A stretch of DNA of 33,578 nucleotides from an uncultured Dorea sp. (GTDB lineage Bacteria; Bacillota; Clostridia; Lachnospirales; Lachnospiraceae): NCBI GenBank assembly GCA_910579925.1, contig CAJTVY010000011.1:55157-88734 (forward strand), read 5' to 3'. The notes under the pieces are model-generated. The model was not told where the DNA came from. It saw only the letters and a list, made by a program, of their open reading frames with translations, and ran no database searches. A program made the translations under genes and the position numbers. Numbering within the stretch: position 1 is the stretch's first letter; each line of letters begins with the position of its first letter. Shown here piece after piece: positions 25,820-33,578 of the stretch.

Positions 25820-25854
25820 GCGCCGCAAAATTCAATGTGGAATTTGCGGCGCTG
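25820..25854 (-). terminator. Rho-independent terminator of the DUF4132 gene
   Basis: A GC-rich stem (AGCGCCGCAAAATTC at 25820-25834 against 25841-25854, one bulge) with a 6-base loop, followed on the minus strand by TTTCTCAT. It lies 10 bases after the DUF4132 stop. Confidence 0.8.
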
Positions 25855-25863
25855 AAATAACTC

Positions 25864-28800
25864 CTATCGGATCTGGGACAGAATATTCGGATCCTTGATC
25901 TTCGTATCCTCGGCAAATAACAGTATCTTCGACATAATCTCCGCCGTCTTTGGATCATCGTCGATAAACGGCAGGAAGATCCGCCCTCTGTGCTGGGAAT
26001 GTACCGGCACTACAAACAGCATGGAATTTCCGATCTGATGCACCACACCGCTTCCCAGATGAACCGAATACTGTCCCAGTTTTCCCTCAATCAAGGCATG
26101 ACTTCCCTCAAGACGGACATTCTTAAGCCCGAACAGTTCCAGATTACACCCGGCAATTACCTTTCGCATTTCAATGGTAGAATGGCTGGTCTCCGGATCC
26201 ACGCCGCCTGCATGGGCAACGCTCACAGCCAGATCCACATCCCGCATGACCTCGCTGTAGATCACATCGGGAATCTCCCGGATCTTCTTTGTCTCCCCGG
26301 TCTTCCGATCCGAGAATACCACCCACTCCAGAGTCGGAGCCTCCACGTCGCTGGGCGTAAACCAGTCTGCCATGGCATAGATGCAGGCTACGATATTCTC
26401 GTTATAGTAAACCTTCTGCAGTCCATCCTCATAGTCCGCAACCCAGCGTCTGCCCCTCAATGCGCCCACTGTCTTCTGCGGCTGAATCTGGTTGCCGGAA
26501 AACAGCCTGGATTCTCCCTTTTCCAGTTCTTCGTCAAGTTTCAGATACAGTTCGCGGAACACCTGCTTAAAGGGCTGCCGGATCTGTTTTTCGAACAACA
26601 GCTTCTGCCATTCATGCCATCGGCCGCTCACATACAGGTCATAGGGATGCGCAATCAGAATCTTCTCATCCGTCTTTACCGGCGTCACCGTCCCTACGTC
26701 GTCCACGATTCCCTCTTTCGTCAGAAATCCGACGGTAAAGCCGGTAGCAGGCAGAGTCCTCACTACCAGGTATTCCACGATCGGTCTTGCTACAGGATTC
26801 TTCTTAAGTTCCATGAATTCCCATACTTCAAATTCCGTACGATCCTCCATAGCCTGCTCCATCATCTGTTTCGTCCTGCTGTACTGCTCCTTTAATTTCT
26901 TATGCACTTCCTGGTATCTCTGTACCGTTTCATGCTTCTTATACTTTGCCGGTACAGACTTTAGAAGCTTTCCGTCCTTTCTGCACTTCAGCGTACTTTT
27001 TCCGCTCTCATCCACGGATATCATTAACTCGATTTCATCTGCGCTCTGCCAGTCAAAATACGCCGCAGACTGTTCTGTCAGCTTTCCCTCCATCCGCAGA
27101 ATAAGGCGGGTCACATCCGTAAAGCCTGCGTTGACGCTTAAGTTCTGCAGGGCGATCTCCACGGCGCGTCCCTCGCTGGCCCGCCGCTGTGCGCCAAACT
27201 GTCTGCTTTCTTTCTTATACTTCTGGATAAACTGATACCGGTCCAGAAGTTCACTATCCTTTTTGGCCGTATGTCCGGCAATGGGCAGAAGCGGCAGGCT
27301 CATCAGCAGATCCTTGTTGCGTTTCGCCTCGATTTCTGACTTTAGAGCAGATTTTTCCACCTTCCCCAGAGCCGCGTCCGCATATTTGCGCGCCCTGGCA
27401 TGAGCCGCCCCGGAAGAGGAATATTTCGCGGCGTCATAAAGCAGCTTGAAATTCTTCTCACCAACGCTTCCGTAAGCCTCCGAGAACCAGTGGATATCGA
27501 ATGCCCCGTCTGAAAGTTCCTCCGGCGAAAGAGGCGTGTACTTTGCAACTACGGAAGTTACCTCTTCCTCCAGCCGTTCGCTGGTATGTGCCATAAAATA
27601 GTAGCAGGTACTGGCAAATCCCGGAATCTTAAGATATGCCTCAATCATCGGAATCCACTGCTGGGCATACATGGCAAGTTCCACCAGCCTCTTCCTGGTG
27701 ATATCCGTCCCTTTGAGAGCCTCCTTTAAGTCTTCCGCCGTTTCCCCTGGATGCGGCATGCAGACCTTAAGCAGATGGCTTAACACTGACTTTCTGTCAC
27801 TGTCAGAAGAATAATAACTGAATCCCCTCTGCAGAGGATCCTTCCCAAGCGCCGTCAGAATCCGGGTCATCTGATCAATGCCGTAGATCACCCGAATCTT
27901 ATGAATATACTCGGAAAACGGCGTTGGCTGCTCTCCCCGTTTTAACTCCACATGCAGCACCATCGGTACCAGTTCTTCATATAATTCATGGGCAAATGCC
28001 ATCTCCAAAATCTCGTCTCTCAGATTGTCAAAACGATATCTGCCATCCACAGGCTTAATCACACCCGGGCCAAAGAATGTATTTAATGCATAGACCCGTG
28101 CGTTTCTTGAAGAAACCGCTCCCTTCTGCTCCACCGTGCTCACCGGCTCCAGCACGCTCCCAAGATCCAGGAAGGTAAACACCGCTTTATAGAACAGATC
28201 CTTATCCCAGATTCCCTTCATGTAACACTTCACATAATCCCCAAGTCCCAGATAACATTCCTTCGAATTCCCGTAAGTATACTTCCGTTTCTGCTCTCTG
28301 TCCGCCTGCTCCAGATAATACTTCTGAAGACGGAAGCGCAGTGTAAACGCACTCGCCCAGTCTTCCTTTTTCCCAGGACCTCCTAACCATTGGATCATGT
28401 CTGCAAACACAGGGAGCTGCGCCGTGCGCTTTGTATAAGTAATCTTTTCATTCCAGCGTTCCTCTTCCACCGGGAAGATATCATTGGAAGTATCCAGCAC
28501 TGTGACATATTTTGCAATTCCGTGTAAAGCAAAATGAGCTTTCAGAGAAGCCGGTACGAACTGTTCTTCCAGCAGGGCAAGTAACTGCCGTACATGCCCG
28601 GTATAGGAAATATCAGGCGCCAGGTTCTTAAAAAGCGGTTTCTTTCCATTTTTAAATACCTGACTGTATAATTTCTGCTGGTACTCCACGAATCTCCTCT
28701 GCATGCAGCACTGCCAGTAAAGTACTGTTTCCAGGAGAAGCCTGGGAGTTTTGATTTCCTGTTTATAGAATTCCTCCCACATTTCCCGGAACGGATAAGC

Positions 28801-31005
28801 ATCCAGTGGTTCGGCATCCGGATCCTCGTGCGTATACCGGCTCTTTTTTAAAGCGTTTCCAAGCAGCTCTTCTTCATTCCATGCCGTCTGATATGAAAGA
28901 GCGGCATGTTCCTTAATCAGCCGGTCAAGCTTTCTGCACACCTGGATACAGGCTGCTTCTCCATGGACGAACAGTTCTGCCGCCTGATCTTTTTCAATCT
29001 TTATCTCCGGCAGAATCCACTCCCGGTTCACGTCGTATAACCCATACCCCGGTGTATGTAAGATATCCTGGGCTTCGCTCTCCTGTCCCAGAAGTTCTCC
29101 AAGGATCACCTGCTCCCTGCCGGTTGGATCTGTAAACTCACGGAGCGCAGCAATGAGTTCTTCCGGGCACTTCCCTTCCGTATTTTGCAGATACAGTGCA
29201 AGATCAAGAGCGCCCATGCGGCATTCTTCCGGCTTCATCTTCAGAAGACGGATGATACAGGCCGCCAGATCTTTTTGGTTCTGCTTTCGAAGAAGCGCCA
29301 GGGTTCCCTGCCGTCCCTTCTTATACTTCAGATTTTTTTCTATTTTCCTAAAATCCTCAGAGGATAGTTCCATATCATCCGCCAGATACCAGGCGGCCTC
29401 GTTGGTATACTCCTCTGCATTGTGCAGAAGGTCAAATAAGACATTCTTTCTCGCCTCAGACTCCGGCCGGTAAAGCAGAAGCCTTGCCACAGCCGACCTT
29501 GACATACTATAATAGGAATATCCCTCTCCCTGTCCTACCGTGGGGATGAATCCTGCCGCTTCGTCCAGCGCCTTTTCATCCTGCAGCGTCCATGCAATCA
29601 GACATAACCTTGCGGCGATGGCAGAAGGTCCCATGGATACCTGGTGCCAGGGAAAAATACATGGTGAAAGAACCAGCCCCTTTTTCGGAACCTTCTTTAG
29701 AATCTCCTTTAGTACCTCATAGCAGCGCAGCGCCTCGTCCCGGTTCTCAAAAAACTCTTGAAGCTCAAGATTCTTCGGCCTGGTCGCCTTGGCGTTATGT
29801 AAGGAATAAGAATTACTGTTTTCCTCCTTCACAAGACTGTAGATTTGGGAGTTCACATTTTCTATAAATCCCGGCAGGAAACACGCCACAAGCTCCAGGT
29901 CGTCCGCATGTGTTAAGATCACCTCTTTCGTAACCTGCATCTTAAGCCTGGCATCCTGAATAGAATGGACAAAATAGGAGGCCGTCATCTTCTGGTGCTT
30001 CGTCCCGCCGGCAATCAGTCCAAGAACGGACTGCACGGCCTGCTCCGTATCATAAAATCCCTTTGCCCAGAGCGCGCAGCTAATGGCAACCGAGTCCTCC
30101 AAAGCAAGCTGCTCCTGGCAGAACGCCGGATTACGGAGACACTGCCCCATCAATTGCAGCAGCTTCTCACTGATCCGGTCTACACTTTTTTCATTGAAAA
30201 TACCAATCCAGGTGGCTACCGCACGTCTGACCGACGAAAACCGGATCAGATTATGCTCCTCAATGACGGCAAATAAGTGCAGGAAAGCCTCTGGCCGTCC
30301 GGCATCCATCTCCTCACAGACCGCCTGCCTGGCTCCTTCCTGGAGTCTTGCCGCCAGAAGGAATCTTCCAAGGACATCATAGAGTTCCTCGCTTTTACTC
30401 ATGACAATCCCCCGAATCAGTTCATGGCTGATCATGACTGTATTTCCTTCTCCAAAGAGAATCTCCTTCACTGCCTTAATAACCTCTTCATTCCCCCGGT
30501 CAATCTGCGCCGCCAGCATTTCTCCGTAAGCGAAATACTCGTTCCTGGCATGATTGTAATACTCTGGCTCTATGTTTCCCGTCAGCAGATCTTTCAGTCT
30601 GGCTTTGTAAAAATCAAGCAGGGAGTAAGCGCGCAGAAGCCGCACGCTCTGTTCTGCAAAAGGTACATAACTGCGGGAACGAAGGCTTCTTCTGTACCAT
30701 CCCGCCGTCATCTGGTAGTGATTCATCTCGTCCAGTGCAAAATAGAATTCTTCCCGGGATGACTCCGGCACGCAGACCTTTACCAGATCGGGAAACTCGC
30801 CTTTATAGAGTCCGCTTAACGTAGAATATTCCCCATTCATCAGGCGCTTTCGCATAAAACTGCAGGCCTCCGGTGGAATCGAATAGCCATAGATATGGGG
30901 CAGCATCTCCTTCTCCAGGTCGGAAAGCCGCTTCCCTCTTTCCGTTACGTCATTTACCCATGCTTCACTGATCTTTCTTCTCGTTTCATATGTAAATTCC
31001 GCCAT
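25864..31005 (-). CDS. Very large DUF4132 (MolR/YehI-like) protein
   Basis: 1713 residues, predicted cytoplasmic, with no signal peptide or membrane span seen. Most of the N-terminal ~1300 residues is helical and repeat-like, similar to the DUF5724/MolR region. From about residue 1360 the DUF4132 domain can be seen: IAHPYDLYVSGRWHEWQKLLFEKQIRQPFKQVFRELY, RGRRWVADYEDGLQKVYY and a conserved C-terminal block DLAVSVAHAGGVDPETSHS. No WGR or nuclease motif is recognised. E. coli MolR and YehI belong to this family; its function is unknown. AAGGAGAG lies before the ATG. It is 81 bases downstream of a small partner gene with which it probably forms an operon. Confidence 0.88.
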   Translation of the reverse strand: MAEFTYETRRKISEAWVNDVTERGKRLSDLEKEMLPHIYGYSIPPEACSFMRKRLMNGEYSTLSGLYKGEFPDLVKVCVPESSREEFYFALDEMNHYQMTAGWYRRSLRSRSYVPFAEQSVRLLRAYSLLDFYKARLKDLLTGNIEPEYYNHARNEYFAYGEMLAAQIDRGNEEVIKAVKEILFGEGNTVMISHELIRGIVMSKSEELYDVLGRFLLAARLQEGARQAVCEEMDAGRPEAFLHLFAVIEEHNLIRFSSVRRAVATWIGIFNEKSVDRISEKLLQLMGQCLRNPAFCQEQLALEDSVAISCALWAKGFYDTEQAVQSVLGLIAGGTKHQKMTASYFVHSIQDARLKMQVTKEVILTHADDLELVACFLPGFIENVNSQIYSLVKEENSNSYSLHNAKATRPKNLELQEFFENRDEALRCYEVLKEILKKVPKKGLVLSPCIFPWHQVSMGPSAIAARLCLIAWTLQDEKALDEAAGFIPTVGQGEGYSYYSMSRSAVARLLLYRPESEARKNVLFDLLHNAEEYTNEAAWYLADDMELSSEDFRKIEKNLKYKKGRQGTLALLRKQNQKDLAACIIRLLKMKPEECRMGALDLALYLQNTEGKCPEELIAALREFTDPTGREQVILGELLGQESEAQDILHTPGYGLYDVNREWILPEIKIEKDQAAELFVHGEAACIQVCRKLDRLIKEHAALSYQTAWNEEELLGNALKKSRYTHEDPDAEPLDAYPFREMWEEFYKQEIKTPRLLLETVLYWQCCMQRRFVEYQQKLYSQVFKNGKKPLFKNLAPDISYTGHVRQLLALLEEQFVPASLKAHFALHGIAKYVTVLDTSNDIFPVEEERWNEKITYTKRTAQLPVFADMIQWLGGPGKKEDWASAFTLRFRLQKYYLEQADREQKRKYTYGNSKECYLGLGDYVKCYMKGIWDKDLFYKAVFTFLDLGSVLEPVSTVEQKGAVSSRNARVYALNTFFGPGVIKPVDGRYRFDNLRDEILEMAFAHELYEELVPMVLHVELKRGEQPTPFSEYIHKIRVIYGIDQMTRILTALGKDPLQRGFSYYSSDSDRKSVLSHLLKVCMPHPGETAEDLKEALKGTDITRKRLVELAMYAQQWIPMIEAYLKIPGFASTCYYFMAHTSERLEEEVTSVVAKYTPLSPEELSDGAFDIHWFSEAYGSVGEKNFKLLYDAAKYSSSGAAHARARKYADAALGKVEKSALKSEIEAKRNKDLLMSLPLLPIAGHTAKKDSELLDRYQFIQKYKKESRQFGAQRRASEGRAVEIALQNLSVNAGFTDVTRLILRMEGKLTEQSAAYFDWQSADEIELMISVDESGKSTLKCRKDGKLLKSVPAKYKKHETVQRYQEVHKKLKEQYSRTKQMMEQAMEDRTEFEVWEFMELKKNPVARPIVEYLVVRTLPATGFTVGFLTKEGIVDDVGTVTPVKTDEKILIAHPYDLYVSGRWHEWQKLLFEKQIRQPFKQVFRELYLKLDEELEKGESRLFSGNQIQPQKTVGALRGRRWVADYEDGLQKVYYNENIVACIYAMADWFTPSDVEAPTLEWVVFSDRKTGETKKIREIPDVIYSEVMRDVDLAVSVAHAGGVDPETSHSTIEMRKVIAGCNLELFGLKNVRLEGSHALIEGKLGQYSVHLGSGVVHQIGNSMLFVVPVHSQHRGRIFLPFIDDDPKTAEIMSKILLFAEDTKIKDPNILSQIR

Positions 31006-31086
31006 ATTTCGTCTCTCCTTCTTTTTGCATCACTCATTGCCCTATTACCATACCGTTCTTTCAGACTGCACGTTCTGCCCTGGGAA

Positions 31087-31503
31087 CTAACCGGACAGCA
31101 TTGTCAGACGTATCAGCGTAAACTCCAGTCCATCCCTCCATGGAATCCGGTCCTTAAGGCCGGTCAGTTCCTTGTCCCCGGCAAAAACACGGTAAATCCC
31201 GTCCTCGAAACACTGGATCGTATTCTCTGCTGCCGCTTTCCCGTCTGCATCTTCCCCGCCCCGAACGCCGAAAGATACTTTTCCTTTCACCGCCTGGTCT
31301 GCAATCTCTTCCTTGGTCAGAAAAGGAAGAATCTGCCCTTCATCCTTTCTTGCATTGTAATCCCTCACGCCAAGTTCTGTCAGCCCAAGCAGCAGTTCCT
31401 CCAGAGTTTCCGGCTTCTTGGGAAGAACAAAGGGCGTGGGGGACACCGTTTTACTCATCTGTCTGCCTGGCTTCTTCATCCTCACATGAATCGTAAATGA
31501 CAT
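31087..31503 (-). CDS. Small protein adjacent to DUF4132, function unknown
   Basis: 138 residues. An MSFTIHVRMKKPGRQMSKT start is followed by a mixed alpha/beta body ending FEDGIYRVFAGDKELTGLKD and GLEFTLIRLTMLSG. No known motif is recognised. AGGAGG lies 8 bases before the ATG and a promoter sits at 31533-31561. Its place directly ahead of the giant gene suggests it is a partner subunit (inference). Confidence 0.85.
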   Translation of the reverse strand: MSFTIHVRMKKPGRQMSKTVSPTPFVLPKKPETLEELLLGLTELGVRDYNARKDEGQILPFLTKEEIADQAVKGKVSFGVRGGEDADGKAAAENTIQCFEDGIYRVFAGDKELTGLKDRIPWRDGLEFTLIRLTMLSG

Positions 31504-31532
31504 CTTATTTCCTCCTGTTTCTATCTATTACC

Positions 31533-31561
31533 AGTATACTTAGGAAACTGCAAAATAGCAA
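31533..31561 (-). promoter_or_regulatory. Predicted promoter of the small protein-DUF4132 operon
   Basis: Minus-strand -35 TTGCTA (31556-31561) and -10 TATACT (31533-31538) with 17-base spacing, about 30 bases before the gene. Confidence 0.6.
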
Positions 31562-31584
31562 CTTTTTTGTATTAGTGTACTTGT

Positions 31585-32001
31585 TTACAAAACATGATAA
31601 CGCGGCTTTTCTTCACCATACAGCCAGTAAGACAGATACCCTCCAAGCAGAATACCAAGGGCGCACAATCCCGAGAAAATAATCATAAACGGAAGACAGA
31701 TCTGACCGAACAACTGGAACGGCTGGTTACTATAATCCCAGACCGCCAGATGCAGCCACTTATTGACAATAATGCCTGTGATAAATTCCATCGATGTAAC
31801 AAAAATAATACATCGTAGAATCTGTATCCACAGCGGATCCTCCCAGTGGACCATCTGCCCCTGTATCGTAAAAAAGACCATGCAGATTCCGCCAAGCACG
31901 AACATCGACCAGTGTGAAAATCCGCGGAAAAATATTTCAAAAAAATAATAAAGGCACCCGCCTATGGTCCATAATAATAAATACTCACTTAGTTTCTTCA
32001 T
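31585..32001 (-). CDS. CmpB-like four-span membrane protein (putative ABC transporter permease family)
   Basis: 138 residues from the ATG at 32001. About four membrane spans are seen, with the family signature VWDYSNQPFQLFGQICLPF near residues 87-105. The family is annotated as a putative type IV ABC-transporter permease, but transport has not been shown for such small members. GAGGG, about 12 bases upstream, lies in the 3' arm of a terminator-like hairpin. An upstream ATG at 32046 lies at the far edge of the hairpin and has no ribosome binding site. Confidence 0.85.
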   Translation of the reverse strand: MKKLSEYLLLWTIGGCLYYFFEIFFRGFSHWSMFVLGGICMVFFTIQGQMVHWEDPLWIQILRCIIFVTSMEFITGIIVNKWLHLAVWDYSNQPFQLFGQICLPFMIIFSGLCALGILLGGYLSYWLYGEEKPRYHVL

Positions 32002-32002
32002 G

Positions 32003-32044
32003 AAAAAAATACCCTCACTTATGCTATTCATAGATAGTGTGGGC
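32003..32044 (-). terminator. Terminator-like hairpin after miaB, overlapping the next gene's ribosome binding site
   Basis: Arms CCCTCACT (32012-32019) and AGTGTGGG (32036-32043) pair with one mismatch and extend inward. A seven-T run follows on the minus strand (32003-32009) and an A-run precedes it, so it could terminate on either strand. The GAGGG site of the CmpB-like gene is in the 3' arm. Confidence 0.72.
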
Positions 32045-32087
32045 ATTTTTTTATCAGAATATAGGTGGTATTTTCAAGAAAACAAAG

Positions 32088-33560
32088 TCAGACCTGCGAA
32101 ATGGATGCGGTTTCATCCGCCCTTCTGCCGATATAGTAAAATCCTCTGCACTCTGACAGCCTGACGTCCACATACTTCCCGATCAGTTCTTCTCCTCCGG
32201 GAAAATGTACGAGCAGATTATTGCTAAGTCTGCCTGTCACCATCTCCTGGTCGTGGTCGCAGATACTCTCAACCAGCGCCTCCTGTACGGTTCCCTGGTG
32301 TACGGCGCAGGTTTCTGCCGCAATCGTCTGCACTTCTTTCAGAAGTCTGTCAAACCGTCTCTTGATCACATCCTGCGGCACCTGCTCCTCCATCGCGGCA
32401 GCAGGCGTCCCGGTTCGTTTTGAGTAGATAAATGTAAACGCGCTGTCATATCGTACCTTTCTGACCAGATCCAGCGTCTCCTCAAAATCCGCTTCCGTCT
32501 CCCCCGGAAATCCAACGATAATATCCGTTGTCAGAGAAATATCCGGCACAGCCTTACGGATCTTCGCCACTAACTCAAGATACTGTTCCTTCGTATATCT
32601 TCGGTTCATCTTCTTTAGGATCTGCGTACTGCCCGACTGCACGGGAAGATGGAGATGTTTACAGATCTTGTCTGAATTTCCCATTATTTCAATCAATTCA
32701 TCTGAAAGATCTTTGGGATGGGAAGTCATAAAACGGATCCGGCGAATCCCTTCTGTTTTTTCAATCTCATGCAGAAGTTCTGCGAATGTCATCGGCTGAT
32801 CCAGCGTCTTTCCATAGGAATTCACATTCTGTCCAAGAAGCATCACCTCGCTGACGCCGTCTGAAGAAAGACGGCGGATTTCCTGAAGGATTGCCTGGGG
32901 ATCCCTGCTTCTCTCCCTTCCCCTCACATAAGGAACAATGCAATAACTGCAGAAATTATTGCACCCGAACATAATATTAATCCCGGATTTAAAGGGATAT
33001 TTCCGCTCATTAGGAAGGTTCTCCACAATGCGGTCCGTATCTTTCCAGATATCAATGACCATTCGCTGCGATTCCAGACAGGTTGCTGTAAGCTCCGCAA
33101 ACTTATAGATATTGTGCGTCCCAAAGATAATATCCACAAATCCATAACTCTTCTTCAGCTTCTCTACGACTTCCGGCTCCTGCATCATACAGCCGCAAAG
33201 CCCGATCATCATGTGCGGATTCTTTTTCTTCCTGGGCTTTAACTGTCCAAGCCTTCCGTACACGCGGGTGTTGGCATTTTCACGGACAGTACAGGTGTTA
33301 AAGATGACAAAGTCCGCTTCTTCTTCCGAGGCTTCCTCATAGCCGGTCACTCTTAAGATTCCCCTTAATTTCTCTGAATCCCGGGCATTCATCTGGCAGC
33401 CAAAATTGAGTACACAAGATTTTGGTAAGTGACCATTTTTTTGTTCAAAATCTTTCACCCACCTGCGACATTTAGCCATAAAGTAATACTGCCTAAACGG
33501 TTCTTCTGTCGGAGGCTCTGAATTTATATCTATTATATCTAAATCAATTTCATTATACAT
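32088..33560 (-). CDS. miaB: tRNA-2-methylthio-N6-dimethylallyladenosine synthase
   Basis: 490 residues. Methylthiolates isopentenyl-A37 of tRNA after MiaA. The N-terminal cluster ligands lie in NFGCQMNARDSE, FNTCTVREN and GLCGCMMQE. The radical SAM motif GCNNFCSYCIVPYVRGRE holds the three-Cys ligand set. A TRAM domain ends the protein (LVESICDHDQEMVTGRL). A ~45-residue N-terminal extension is usual for clostridial members. AAGAGA lies close before the ATG and the upstream region is cut by the window edge. Confidence 0.97.
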   Translation of the reverse strand: MYNEIDLDIIDINSEPPTEEPFRQYYFMAKCRRWVKDFEQKNGHLPKSCVLNFGCQMNARDSEKLRGILRVTGYEEASEEEADFVIFNTCTVRENANTRVYGRLGQLKPRKKKNPHMMIGLCGCMMQEPEVVEKLKKSYGFVDIIFGTHNIYKFAELTATCLESQRMVIDIWKDTDRIVENLPNERKYPFKSGINIMFGCNNFCSYCIVPYVRGRERSRDPQAILQEIRRLSSDGVSEVMLLGQNVNSYGKTLDQPMTFAELLHEIEKTEGIRRIRFMTSHPKDLSDELIEIMGNSDKICKHLHLPVQSGSTQILKKMNRRYTKEQYLELVAKIRKAVPDISLTTDIIVGFPGETEADFEETLDLVRKVRYDSAFTFIYSKRTGTPAAAMEEQVPQDVIKRRFDRLLKEVQTIAAETCAVHQGTVQEALVESICDHDQEMVTGRLSNNLLVHFPGGEELIGKYVDVRLSECRGFYYIGRRADETASISQV

Positions 33561-33578
33561 TTCTCTTGACTTTTTTCC

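Noticed and set aside
25677..25958. 93-residue minus-strand frame between DUF4132 and mutS
   Set aside because: It crosses a terminator and the mutS promoter and ends just inside mutS in another frame.
25990..26895. 301-residue plus-strand frame
   Set aside because: It is antisense to the DUF4132 domain and has no recognisable features.

Overview
The window looks like a chromosomal segment from a low-to-mid GC Firmicute, most likely Lachnospiraceae or a close clostridial relative. The pointers are AGGAGG-type ribosome binding sites, RecU as Holliday resolvase, a short HisG paired with HisZ, an endonuclease-type MutL in a mutS-mutL-miaA operon, and DUF4132 and CmpB-like proteins. I cannot fix the genus from sequence alone. 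All genes lie on the minus strand except upp.

Region 1-2.7 kb (accessory): a promoter and a putative operator palindrome precede a P-loop ATPase. The ATPase overlaps a protein with a probable inactive-STAND-like N-terminal domain and near-identical 42-residue TPRs that run off the left edge. This cassette is the best candidate for an undescribed conflict-type (defence or sensing) system. A roughly 96-base imperfect hairpin sits behind it. Region 2.7-5.5 kb: an asparagine-synthetase-like protein that has lost its glutaminase nucleophile, the divergent upp gene, and a small single-span membrane protein that converges on upp at a shared terminator-like hairpin.

Region 5.5-10.9 kb: a histidine operon, hisZ-hisG-hisD-hisB-hisF'IE, driven by a consensus promoter embedded in the 3' end of recU and followed by a palindrome. 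hisC, hisH, hisA and an intact hisF are absent. The last gene fuses a HisF-like barrel lacking its catalytic aspartates to HisI and HisE. Region 10.8-17.2 kb: a tightly packed run of recU, an RluA-family pseudouridine synthase, an unknown two-span membrane protein, an SDR oxidoreductase, a YgiQ radical SAM protein, a HAD phosphatase and an RsuA-family pseudouridine synthase. Region 17.2-25.7 kb: mutS-mutL-miaA, a small unknown gene, a methionine gamma-lyase-family protein and a BaiN-like flavoprotein, mostly linked by 4-8 base overlaps or very short gaps.

Region 25.8-32.0 kb: an accessory insert between miaB and mutS, which are near neighbours in many Firmicutes. It holds a 1713-residue DUF4132-type protein, a small partner with its own promoter, and a CmpB-like membrane protein. 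The insert has terminators at both ends. miaB closes the window at the right edge.
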